In this document: piece by piece, positions 8,500 through 15,558 of the stretch
Layout of the letters: each line of letters opens with the position of its first letter
Numbering within the stretch: the first letter of the stretch is position 1
Assembly (NCBI GenBank): GCA_023423415.1
Contig: JAFAFP010000189.1
Span: 1 to 50,790, forward strand
From: Pseudomonadota bacterium
Lineage (GTDB): Bacteria > Pseudomonadota > Alphaproteobacteria > Rhizobiales > Xanthobacteraceae
DNA length: 50,790 nt
Direction: 5' to 3'
The notes under the pieces: model-generated
The model's database searches: none
What the model was told of the DNA's origin: nothing
Seen by the model: the letters and a program-made list of their open reading frames with translations, nothing else
Made by a program: the position numbers and the translations under genes

Positions 8500-8598
8500 A
8501 TGGAATGGATCGGCTGGGCGATTGTGTTCGCCCAAATCGCAGCGCTGTCCGCTTATCGCTATTGGCGCGGCCAATGGCCGCTCAAGTTCGATCTGTAG
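8500..8598 (+). CDS. 32-residue single-pass membrane peptide at the head of the lysis cassette
   Basis: This small gene starts MEWIGWAIVFAQIAALS and ends WPLKFDL. It is preceded by GAGGAGAGG, one of the best ribosome-binding sites in the region, six bases before the ATG. Residues 4-18 are a hydrophobic helix bounded by Trp and followed by YRYWRGQW, a basic/aromatic interfacial tail, so it should be a small inner-membrane peptide with cytosolic positive end. It ends nine bases before the endolysin gene and follows a terminator. Size, topology and position suggest a lysis accessory such as a small holin or pinholin-like regulator, but I know no named family for it. Most automatic callers would skip it for length. 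Confidence 0.6.
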   Translation: MEWIGWAIVFAQIAALSAYRYWRGQWPLKFDL

Positions 8599-8607
8599 GG
8601 CACGCCA

Positions 8608-9387
8608 ATGACCGCATCTAATTTCGACGCCGCGCTGGCCCGCGTGCTGAGGCATGAGGGCGGCTTTTCCAATCATCCATCCGATCCGGGTGGAGCGACC
8701 AACTTCGGCGTCACCATTGCGACCTATGCGCGCTTCAAGGGTCGCGCAGTGACCGTTGCCGAAATGCGCGCCATGCCATTGGCGGATGCGAAGGCGATCT
8801 ACAAGGCGAATTATTGGAACGCGCTGCGCTGTGACGAACTGCCGGCCGGTCTCGATTTTGCTGTGTTCGACTACGGCGTCAATTCCGGCACCGGCCGCGC
8901 TGCGAAGGTGTTGCAGCGTCTGCTTGGGCTGACCGCGAATGGTGTGATAACCGACGCGGTGATTGCGCGTGTGCGTGAGGAAAATCCGTCGCGTGTGATT
9001 TCACGGCTCTGTGACGAGCGCCTCGCATTCTTGAAATCGTTGAAGACGTGGCCGGTCTTCGGAGCAGGATGGAGTCGTCGTGTCGCCGACGTGCGGCGCG
9101 ATGCGCTCTTGATGGCGACGAGCGCCGACACCGACGAGCAAATCGCCGTGAGTGAAAAAGGGCGCGTGCCGGAGCCGCAAGTTGCACGTAACGTCACTGC
9201 GGGTGCGATCGTCGTTGCAGGTGCGGGCGCGGCACAGGCTGCATACACATGGGGCGCGTCGATGCCTGTAATGATCTCAATGATCATCGTCACCGTGGTC
9301 CTCGCGGTCGCGAGCTGGATTGGCTGGACCGTCTGGCTCAGGCGCAAACGAGACGCCCCCCTCCCAGAACCGGCGGTGCAACCATGA
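8608..9387 (+). CDS. GH108 endolysin with C-terminal membrane segment
   Basis: This encodes 259 residues. The N-terminus has HEGGFSNHPSDPGGATNFGVT (residues 16-36), the catalytic region of GH108 lysozyme-like muramidases, with E17 as the expected general acid. Residues of the following helical part (VFDYGVNSGTGRAAKVLQRLLG) match the peptidoglycan-binding domain typical of this family. Residues 196-213 are Gly/Ala-rich and 220-244 form a TM helix followed by RRKRD, so the enzyme may be membrane-anchored and await holin action rather than Sec export. The family includes the GTA endolysin of Rhodobacter. The gene overlaps the next one by ATGA and sits with the holin genes, supporting a role in release of GTA particles by lysis. 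Confidence 0.88.
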   Translation: MTASNFDAALARVLRHEGGFSNHPSDPGGATNFGVTIATYARFKGRAVTVAEMRAMPLADAKAIYKANYWNALRCDELPAGLDFAVFDYGVNSGTGRAAKVLQRLLGLTANGVITDAVIARVREENPSRVISRLCDERLAFLKSLKTWPVFGAGWSRRVADVRRDALLMATSADTDEQIAVSEKGRVPEPQVARNVTAGAIVVAGAGAAQAAYTWGASMPVMISMIIVTVVLAVASWIGWTVWLRRKRDAPLPEPAVQP

Positions 9388-9608
9388 CGGGACTGCGTGA
9401 GAAGCTGAAAGGCTGGCGCACCGTGATGTTCGGCGGAGCCGTCACATGCGCCGGCGTGGCGCTCGATCTCCTTGATGCATTGCAGCTTGTCGATATCACG
9501 CCGCTGCTGCCGCCAGATCATGCGTTGAAGATCATCGCCGGCATCGGTGTCATCACCGTGGTGTTGCGGATGATCACAACCGGACGGGTGGGACATAGGG
9601 ATCGCTGA
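9384..9608 (+). CDS. 74-residue two-helix membrane protein in the GTA lysis cassette
   Basis: The start MTGLREKLKGW lies in an ATGA overlap with the endolysin stop, indicating translational coupling. The short basic N-terminus is followed by TVMFGGAVTCAGVALDLLDAL (first hydrophobic helix), a short ITPLLPPDH loop, and ALKIIAGIGVITVVLRMITTG (second helix), ending in a basic tail VGHRDR. Small size, two TM helices with charged ends, and location between endolysin and three-TM holin fit a class II-like holin or an antiholin. I cannot place it in a named family. It is followed two bases later by the holin gene. Confidence 0.7.
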   Translation: MTGLREKLKGWRTVMFGGAVTCAGVALDLLDALQLVDITPLLPPDHALKIIAGIGVITVVLRMITTGRVGHRDR

Positions 9609-9610
9609 GC

Positions 9611-10045
9611 ATGCTGACGTCGATTCTGTTCAAGCTTGCCGGTTGGCTCGGTGGCGGTGTGTTCGACGCGCTTATCGGCCGTGTTGCCGACCTCCTTCGC
9701 CATAGAGCCAGCAACGACCTCGCACGTTTTCAAACCGGCGTGCAGGCGGATGCGCAAATCGCGCTCGCGCAGGTGACAGCGCAGATCGAAGCTCGCAAAA
9801 TTCAAGCGCAGATCATGGAAGCCGATCGCGGCTGGTGGGTGACGGCCTGGATCCGTCCGCTGATCGTCTATCCTTGCGTTCTGCATTTCGGCGCGATCGT
9901 GCTCGATTCCACATTCGCGTTCGGCTGGGGCATCGCCAAGCTTCCGGCGCCCTATGACGGGTACGAGCAGGCAATCATTCTCTCGTTCTTCATCGCGCGG
10001 CCATTCGAGAAAGTAGCGCGGGTGTTCACCGCTATGCGTAAATAG
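9611..10045 (+). CDS. GTA-type three-TM holin
   Basis: This encodes 144 residues. The N-terminal stretch MLTSILFKLAGWLGGGVFDAL is amphipathic to hydrophobic. A long charged helix follows (RFQTGVQADAQIALAQVTAQIEARKIQAQIMEAD). Then come WWVTAWIRPLIVYPCVLHFGAIV and the final helix IILSFFIARPFEKV. This is the pattern of the 'holin of 3TMs for gene-transfer release' family (GTA_holin_3TM). It would form membrane lesions that let the endolysin reach the wall. It is the last gene of the cassette that starts near 8.5 kb. The family call is good; exact TM count is judged by eye. Confidence 0.85.
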   Translation: MLTSILFKLAGWLGGGVFDALIGRVADLLRHRASNDLARFQTGVQADAQIALAQVTAQIEARKIQAQIMEADRGWWVTAWIRPLIVYPCVLHFGAIVLDSTFAFGWGIAKLPAPYDGYEQAIILSFFIARPFEKVARVFTAMRK

Positions 10046-10112
10046 CGGGGCCTGAGGCTTGGCGTAGCCAGCCCGGCTTCGTAAGACATGGCGTCTTTCG
10101 GAGCCTTGATCG

Positions 10113-10790
10113 ATGAATGTTCGTGACGCCGTTGCTTCCCGCTATTCCTGCCGTGCGTTTCTGCCAAAGCCTGTTCCCGAAGCGACGGTCCGTGAGATCA
10201 TCGAGCTTGCAGTGCGCGCGCCGTCGGCCGGGAATATGCAGCCGTGGCGGATCGACGTGATTGCGGATGATCGGGCCGAAGCCCTCAGGGCGCTGCTGCG
10301 CCCGCGCATGGACGAATTGCCGCGCGGCGAAGGCACCGAATACACGATCTATCCGCCGGAGATGAATGCGACCTATCGCAAGCGGCGCTTCGAAGTCGGC
10401 GAGCTGCTCTACAAATCGATCGAGGTGCCGCGTGAGGACAAGCCAGCACGCTATCGGCAATTTGCGCGCAACTTCGAATTTTTCGGTGCACCGGTCGGGA
10501 TTTTCTTTTCCATCGATCGTGCGCTTGGCGTCGCGCAATATTCCGATATGGGCGGTCTGATTCAGACCGTGATGCTGCTGGCGCGTGACTACGGCCTGCA
10601 TTCCTGTGCACAGCAGGCTTGGGCCTCATGGCCGAAAACGGTCTCGGCGTTTCTCGCGCTTCCGGAGCATATGATGTTCTATGCCGGGATGGCGCTTGGC
10701 TATGCGGACGAGGCGGCGCCGATCAATTCCTGGCGTGCGCCCCGCGCAGCGCTCGCGGACTATGCGACATTTTCGGGCTTCCAAAGCTAG
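10113..10790 (+). CDS. nitroreductase family FMN-dependent oxidoreductase
   Basis: This encodes 225 residues from MNVRDAVASRYSCRAFLPKPVPE, where the RYSCRAF segment is the usual N-terminal FMN-phosphate contact of nitroreductases. RAPSAGNMQPWRI continues the flavin site. SDMGGLIQTVMLLARDYGLHSCAQQAW is the core helix that lines the dimer interface. MMFYAGMALGYADE near the end is typical of the family. The enzyme should be a cytoplasmic homodimer using NAD(P)H to reduce nitro, quinone or enone compounds; the natural substrate is unknown. It stands alone on the plus strand just after the GTA lysis genes and is not evidently part of them. Confidence 0.88.
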   Translation: MNVRDAVASRYSCRAFLPKPVPEATVREIIELAVRAPSAGNMQPWRIDVIADDRAEALRALLRPRMDELPRGEGTEYTIYPPEMNATYRKRRFEVGELLYKSIEVPREDKPARYRQFARNFEFFGAPVGIFFSIDRALGVAQYSDMGGLIQTVMLLARDYGLHSCAQQAWASWPKTVSAFLALPEHMMFYAGMALGYADEAAPINSWRAPRAALADYATFSGFQS

Positions 10791-10857
10791 CGTACACGTG
10801 CTGGGTGTCCATCCGATATTCATGCGCTATTCACCCGCTGGGGCCTAGTCGATTTCG

Positions 10858-11190
10858 ATGCTCATCCGATCCTTGATTCTCTCTGCGGCGATGCTGACCG
10901 CCATTCTTGGCTCGTCCGCGCTCGGTGCAGCGGAATTGATCACGTCCGCCCATGCGGCTGAAGCGCAGTGCCTGTCGCCGGCGCAGCGGCGCCATGTGGC
11001 GGCGAGCGGGAAGGTGGTGTCTCTGTCCAAGGCGATCCGCGCAGCCCGCGTCCGCCGGGCCGATGTGGTGGACGCAAAGCTCTGCAAGGGACCAAAAGGT
11101 TTCGTCTACCTGCTGACTCTGTTCGCGCATGATGGCAAAGTCACCCGCGTAACCGTTGATGCCACGAGTGGAACTCTCGTGGGGGGCTGA
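10858..11190 (+). CDS. periplasmic PepSY-domain protein, FeuN-like position
   Basis: This encodes 110 residues. The signal peptide MLIRSLILSAAMLTAILGSS is followed by a possible Ala-x-Ala cleavage near SAHAAEA. The mature part has SLSKAIRAARVRRADVVDAKLCKG, then FVYLLTLFAHDGKVTRVTVDATSGTLVGG, which is a PepSY fold (helix followed by strands ending in D-A-x-x-G). The gene lies 18 bases before the response-regulator gene and in the same direction. In Sinorhizobium a small periplasmic protein, FeuN, is reported to restrain the FeuQ kinase and is encoded next to feuP-feuQ; this gene occupies the same place. Such a regulatory role here is inference from position and fold. Confidence 0.75.
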   Translation: MLIRSLILSAAMLTAILGSSALGAAELITSAHAAEAQCLSPAQRRHVAASGKVVSLSKAIRAARVRRADVVDAKLCKGPKGFVYLLTLFAHDGKVTRVTVDATSGTLVGG

Positions 11191-11208
11191 TTTCGGAGGG
11201 CTTAGAAA

Positions 11209-11877
11209 TTGCGTCTCCTCGTGATCGAGGACGATCCCGACCTCAACCGACAACTCGCAACCGCGCTCACCGAAGCCGGTTACGTGGTCGATCGCGCATT
11301 CGATGGCGAGGAAGGCCATTATCTTGGCGAAACCGAGCCGTATGACGCGATTATTCTCGATATCGGGTTGCCGAAGATGGATGGTATCTCGGTGCTGGAA
11401 TCCTGGCGCCGCGCCGGTCGAGCCATGCCGGTGCTGATGCTGACGGCGCGCGACCGCTGGAGCGACAAGGTCCAGGGTTTCGACGCCGGCGCCGATGACT
11501 ACGTTCCCAAGCCCTTCCATATGGAGGAAATTCTGGCGCGGGTCCGGGCCCTGCTGCGCCGCTCGGTCGGTCATGCCAAAAGCGAATTCAATTGCGGACC
11601 GGTCCGGCTCGATACCCGCACTGGCCGGGTGGCGGTCGATGGCAATCCGGTCCGGCTGACCAGCCATGAATACCGGCTGCTATCCTATCTGATGCATCAC
11701 ACCGGCCGGGTCGTATCCCGGACCGAGCTCGTGGAGCATCTCTACGATCAGGATTTCGATCGCGACTCCAACACCATCGAGGTGTTTGTCGGCCGCATCC
11801 GCAAGAAACTCGGGGTCGATGTCATCCAGACCGTCCGCGGCCTTGGTTACCTCCTGACTCCCCCCGATGTGCGTTGA
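11209..11877 (+). CDS. OmpR/PhoP-type response regulator, FeuP-like
   Basis: This encodes 222 residues from a TTG start preceded by GGAGGG. Receiver residues are all present: E7-D8-D9 acidic pocket, D51 phosphoacceptor in LDIGLPK, T79, and K101 in VPKPF. Residues about 125-220 form a winged-helix DNA-binding domain (RLTSHEYRLLSYLMHH, HLYDQDFDRDSNTIEVFVGRIRKKLG). It is paired with the kinase 46 bases downstream and the PepSY gene upstream, so the three likely make one operon. Sequence style and order match FeuP/ChvI/PhoP-type regulators of alphaproteobacterial envelope responses. The target genes cannot be read from this window. Confidence 0.9.
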   Translation: MRLLVIEDDPDLNRQLATALTEAGYVVDRAFDGEEGHYLGETEPYDAIILDIGLPKMDGISVLESWRRAGRAMPVLMLTARDRWSDKVQGFDAGADDYVPKPFHMEEILARVRALLRRSVGHAKSEFNCGPVRLDTRTGRVAVDGNPVRLTSHEYRLLSYLMHHTGRVVSRTELVEHLYDQDFDRDSNTIEVFVGRIRKKLGVDVIQTVRGLGYLLTPPDVR

Positions 11878-11923
11878 CGGCTTAAAGAGCCGCGGGGCGG
11901 GGACGTGACGAGGTCGTTGAGAG

Positions 11924-13291
11924 ATGCGCGCTAATTCACTGGCGCTGCGGCTGTTCCTCTGGGCAGCCAGTTGGACGCTCGCCATCATTCTCATCACCGG
12001 GATCATATTGTCGTCGCTCTATCGCGAGGCGGTGGAGCGCGCTTTCGATGGCCGTCTGCAGGTTTATCTACGCACCCTCGTTGCTGATCTCGCCGCGCCG
12101 GAAACGCCGGACGACAAGCTGGCGCAAGGCGTCAGCGAGCCGCTCTTCGAGTTGCCATTGTCGGGCTGGTACTGGCAGGTGACGCAACTCGACAGCGTCA
12201 AACCGGAAATCCGCGCCTCGCGCTCATTGTGGGATGGCGGCTTGCAGCGCCTTCCGGTGCCGACCGCCGCTGCGGCTGTCGGCGTCCGGTCCGGCTATAT
12301 CAGCGGACCGGAAGATCAGAAGCTGCGGCTGGTCGAGCGGACCGTCGATCTTGGCGAGGAGGGCAGTTACCTTGTCGCCGTCGCCGGCGATGCAGCCGAG
12401 ATCGAGGACGATATCAAGAGCTTCAACCGCGCCTTGATCGTGACGTTTTCCGGCCTGGCGCTCGTGCTGTTGCTGACCACGGCATTCCAGGTGCAATTCG
12501 GCCTGTCGCCACTGAAGCGCATTTCCCAGCAACTCGCGGCCATCCGTTCCGGCAAGGCCGAACGGCTCGAAAGCCAATTCCCGGTCGAAATCGCCCCGCT
12601 TGCACGCGAGGCTAACGCCTTGCTCGATGCCAATCGCGAGATTGTCGAGCGTGCGCGCACGCATGTCGGCAACCTCGCACATGCACTGAAAACGCCGCTG
12701 TCCGTCATCATGAATGAAGCTTCGTCGCGCCCCGAGGATCCGCTGTCGCAAAAGGTCAGCGAGCAGGCCGACATCATGCGCGACCAGATCGCGCATCACC
12801 TGGAGCGGGCGCGGATGGCGGCGCGGCTGACGGTGGTCGGAACCATCACCGATGTCACGCCGGTGGTATGGGCGATCGCGCGCACGATGGAAAAGACCAC
12901 CCGCAACAAGGATTTGCGGCTGAGGGTCGATGCGCCGGATGATGCGCGCTTTCGCGGCGAGCGCCAGGACCTCGAGGAGATGGTCGGGAACCTGGTCGAC
13001 AATGCCTGCAAATGGGCCCAGTCACGCGTCGCCATCGAGGTGCTGAAGGAACGTGCCGAAACGGAGCAGCAGGTGGTTCGCATTATCGTCGATGACGATG
13101 GACCTGGCCTCTCGGCAGCCGAGCGCGAGCAGGCGACGCGCCGCGGCAAGCGACTGGATGAGACCAAGCCTGGCTCCGGGCTGGGGCTCTCGATTGTCGT
13201 GGAACTCGCAGCGCTCTACGGCGGTAAATTCACGCTGGGCACAGCTCCGATCGGCGGATTGCGCGCTGAGCTTGTATTGCCCGCGGCATGA
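11924..13291 (+). CDS. sensor histidine kinase, FeuQ/PhoQ-like
   Basis: This encodes 455 residues. TM1 is at about 12-32, then a periplasmic sensor of about 135 residues, and TM2 at about 168-189, followed by a HAMP-like linker (SPLKRISQQLAAIRSGKAERL). The H box is HVGNLAHALKTPLSV with H253; 'AHALKTPLS' rather than the usual 'SHELRTP' is typical of the PhoQ/FeuQ group. The ATPase has the N box (NLVDNACKWA), DDDGPGL and GSGLGLSIV. It should autophosphorylate and pass phosphate to the upstream response regulator. The periplasmic sensor is the likely contact point for the PepSY protein. Ligand is unknown. Confidence 0.9.
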   Translation: MRANSLALRLFLWAASWTLAIILITGIILSSLYREAVERAFDGRLQVYLRTLVADLAAPETPDDKLAQGVSEPLFELPLSGWYWQVTQLDSVKPEIRASRSLWDGGLQRLPVPTAAAAVGVRSGYISGPEDQKLRLVERTVDLGEEGSYLVAVAGDAAEIEDDIKSFNRALIVTFSGLALVLLLTTAFQVQFGLSPLKRISQQLAAIRSGKAERLESQFPVEIAPLAREANALLDANREIVERARTHVGNLAHALKTPLSVIMNEASSRPEDPLSQKVSEQADIMRDQIAHHLERARMAARLTVVGTITDVTPVVWAIARTMEKTTRNKDLRLRVDAPDDARFRGERQDLEEMVGNLVDNACKWAQSRVAIEVLKERAETEQQVVRIIVDDDGPGLSAAEREQATRRGKRLDETKPGSGLGLSIVVELAALYGGKFTLGTAPIGGLRAELVLPAA

Positions 13292-13435
13292 GCACCGAAG
13301 CCGGTTTGTTTACGTTTTGGTGTCTGTATCGTCGGTCGCGAATGTGGTGCGCCGCCAGATTATCGCCGCATTCCCTGTCGTTAAGTAAATGCGTGCCGCG
13401 CATCTCGCGGCGTATTGGGTATTGGGGGGCGTTTC

Positions 13436-13915
13436 ATGCGTTCGATTGGCGTTCTGGTCGCGGCTTCAGCGATTCTGGCTGGCTGCGCGGGCAATCCCGA
13501 GACCGGAACCGGACCGCGTGAAAATACCGGAACCCTGGTGGGCGCCCTCGCAGGTGCTGCGATCGGCTCGCAGATCGGCGGCAGCACCGGTACGCGCGTG
13601 GCTGCGGGCGTCGCGGGTGCTGCGCTCGGTGGGCTCATCGGCAACCGTATCGGCGCCGCCATGGATGACGAGGACAAGCGGCGCGCCTATTACGCGCAGA
13701 TGCAGGCGCTCGAAAGTGGCGCGGCCGGAGCGCCGACCGCCTGGGAAAACCCCGATTCTGGGCGTCGCGGAACCATCGTGCCCGGCCCGCAATACGATCG
13801 TCGCGGGATGCACTGCCGCGACTATACGCACACGATCTACATCGACGGCCGTCCGCAAATCGCCCGTGGCGCCGCCTGCCGCAATCCGGACGGAAGCTGG
13901 ACCCCCGTTGCCTAG
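13436..13915 (+). CDS. glycine-zipper outer-membrane lipoprotein
   Basis: This encodes 159 residues from MRSIGVLVAASAILAGC, with a GGGGGG upstream and a lipobox LAGC (Cys17), so it should be lipid-anchored. Residues about 35-75 (GTLVGALAGAAIGSQIGG, then GTRVAAGVAGAALGGLIG) are a two-helix glycine zipper as in the 17-kDa/RT0821 surface antigen family. The C-terminal part has GPQYDRRGMHCRDYTHTIYIDGRPQIARGAACRNPDGSW, the family's beta-rich end with conserved Cys pair. Family members sit in the outer membrane and help envelope stability; the molecular role is not known. It is monocistronic by appearance. Confidence 0.85.
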   Translation: MRSIGVLVAASAILAGCAGNPETGTGPRENTGTLVGALAGAAIGSQIGGSTGTRVAAGVAGAALGGLIGNRIGAAMDDEDKRRAYYAQMQALESGAAGAPTAWENPDSGRRGTIVPGPQYDRRGMHCRDYTHTIYIDGRPQIARGAACRNPDGSWTPVA

Positions 13916-13917
13916 CC

Positions 13918-13945
13918 GGCTTTGACGGGGCTCTAGCCTTTTTAT
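13918..13945 (+). terminator. weak terminator-like sequence after the lipoprotein gene
   Basis: Short complementary GGCT/AGCC arms precede TTTTTATTTT. The T-run is convincing but the stem is only four base pairs, so this is a low-confidence call. Confidence 0.3.
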
Positions 13946-14010
13946 TTTGACGCGTTTTCTTCACGCGAACCGGTTGCCTACCTCGTTCGAAAGCGCTCAG
14001 GCGGTAGCAC

Positions 14011-14026
14011 CTAACCCGTTTTTAAC
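14011..14026 (+). promoter_or_regulatory. CtrA-box-like site upstream of the conserved hypothetical gene
   Basis: CTAA-N7-TTAAC differs from the alphaproteobacterial CtrA consensus TTAA-N7-TTAAC at one position and lies about 45 bases before the next ATG, a usual promoter distance. A small hairpin (ACCCG/CGGGT) follows at 14041-14056. One site of this length can arise by chance. Confidence 0.3.
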
Positions 14027-14070
14027 GCACCTCGCGTATCACCCGGCTCTTCGGGTGCAAGTACAGAGTG

Positions 14071-15486
14071 ATGCGTATGTCCGACGGCCTTCTTGTCGAA
14101 CGGTTACGGCAGTTTCTTCGGGATCTCAGTCCGGAGGCGCGCAACTTGCTGATAACGGAACTCGAGCGTGGCCTGCTGCGTGGCGAGGAGACCCCCGGGG
14201 CTGAACTCGTGCTCCAGGAGTTGCGGCGCGATGCGCGCGATCAGGCGCGCCCCAAGCGGCCCGGCAATCTCAGCCGTCTGTTTTTCCAGCCGCTCGAACC
14301 CTTTCTTGTCGACGACAGCGCCACCCACAATCATCCCGGCCGGATTTCGCGGGTCATTCTCGAACCGGTGTGGGACTGGATCTGCCGCGACCTGATGCCG
14401 GGTGAAGCGAAGGCTGTCACCGATCAGGTTGCCCTTGCCTTTGAGAACGGCGAGGGCGGGCGCGCCGAACAACTGGCCCAATCGTTTCAAGATCGCGCTG
14501 CCGTCCGAATCGAGGAGGCGCTGGCCGCCGCCTATGCCGATGAAAAGCTGAAGCGGCGTCTCACCGGTCAGATCAACACCCCGCGCGCATTGGAGGACAT
14601 CGCCTCGATCCTCACCATCATCAAGTCGCGGCATGTCCTGGCGACGTTCGGATCGAAGCTGCCGGGACACATCAAGGTGTTCGATGGCGCGACGGTGATG
14701 GAGGTCAAAGAATTGATCGATTCACCGGTGGGCGGAGGCTCGAAGCTTTTCGTCTATGTGCTGGTGATGACGATGAGCCGCCTTGCGGCGCCGTGGCAAC
14801 TGATCCGGCTCGCGACGCGTGCTGCGGGCAGCGACCTTGTGTCGCGCATCGCGGAAGGGCCGTATGCGGCCGCGGTCGAGATCGTCTTTGCCGAAATCGA
14901 ACGCACGACGAACGAGCTGAAAGCGGAGCTGCGCACGGGCCGGGGGCTTGCGACTGGCGCGTTGCTCAAGAGCATTCACGACGCGGCGCGCGGCATTCGC
15001 AGCGAAATCAACCTGACGCATGATTCGCCCTGGAGCCGACGACTCGCCGCGTTACGCACGCAAGTCTCCGATCTTCTCAAGAATGAGATCGAAAGCCTGA
15101 CCGGCCGCGTGCGCCGCCTGTTGCGGCCGCGGCCGATCAAGGAAATCGCTCCGCATTCAAGAGTTGATTTGAATGAAGTCGATGAGACGGAAGCGCTGAT
15201 CGAGTTCGTCAAGACCTGCCGCGTCTATGCGAGCGAGCTTGCCGTCAATGAATTGACCTCGCGGACCTGGTCGGACCTGCAGCATTATCTAGACACCACG
15301 ACGCCGAGCCTCGTGGAAAACCTCCGCAACGCGGGCGAGTCGGACCGCGCCTTCCGGCAGTCGCAGCTCGATGCCGCCGTGCGGTTTTGCGCCAAGGTGT
15401 TCGGCAAGGAATACGCCTCGCTGCTGCTCAAGTCGGGCGAAGTGGCGGTGGCGAGCGAACAACGGAAGCTGGCCGCGAAAGCGTGA
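14071..15486 (+). CDS. conserved protein of unknown function
   Basis: This encodes 471 residues from MRMSDGLLVERLRQFLRDLSPEARNLLI. GTG three bases earlier and ATG six bases later are alternative starts; none has a good Shine-Dalgarno. The protein is almost wholly alpha-helical and charged. It has one moderately hydrophobic segment near residues 225-245 (KLFVYVLVMTMSRLAAPWQLI) that might touch the membrane. No signal peptide, nucleotide-binding loop or catalytic motif is evident. I recognise the pattern as a conserved uncharacterised protein of Bradyrhizobium-type genomes but know no function. A CtrA-like site lies upstream. Its last codons (LAAKA) are partly duplicated just after the stop. 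Confidence 0.75.
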   Translation: MRMSDGLLVERLRQFLRDLSPEARNLLITELERGLLRGEETPGAELVLQELRRDARDQARPKRPGNLSRLFFQPLEPFLVDDSATHNHPGRISRVILEPVWDWICRDLMPGEAKAVTDQVALAFENGEGGRAEQLAQSFQDRAAVRIEEALAAAYADEKLKRRLTGQINTPRALEDIASILTIIKSRHVLATFGSKLPGHIKVFDGATVMEVKELIDSPVGGGSKLFVYVLVMTMSRLAAPWQLIRLATRAAGSDLVSRIAEGPYAAAVEIVFAEIERTTNELKAELRTGRGLATGALLKSIHDAARGIRSEINLTHDSPWSRRLAALRTQVSDLLKNEIESLTGRVRRLLRPRPIKEIAPHSRVDLNEVDETEALIEFVKTCRVYASELAVNELTSRTWSDLQHYLDTTTPSLVENLRNAGESDRAFRQSQLDAAVRFCAKVFGKEYASLLLKSGEVAVASEQRKLAAKA

Positions 15487-15508
15487 TCCGGGCTGGCCGC
15501 GAAAGCGT
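15468..15508. repeat. 17-bp direct repeat spanning the 3' end of the preceding gene
   Basis: GCTGGCCGCGAAAGCGT occurs twice, at 15468-15484 and 15492-15508, with a 24-base period. The first copy encodes the last residues of the gene; the second lies just past the TGA. It looks like a recent short tandem duplication. Confidence 0.85.
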
Positions 15509-15558
15509 TATTTAACCCCTGTTGCAGGCGCTTCCCGCCCGTGGTGTAACGCGGGCGC

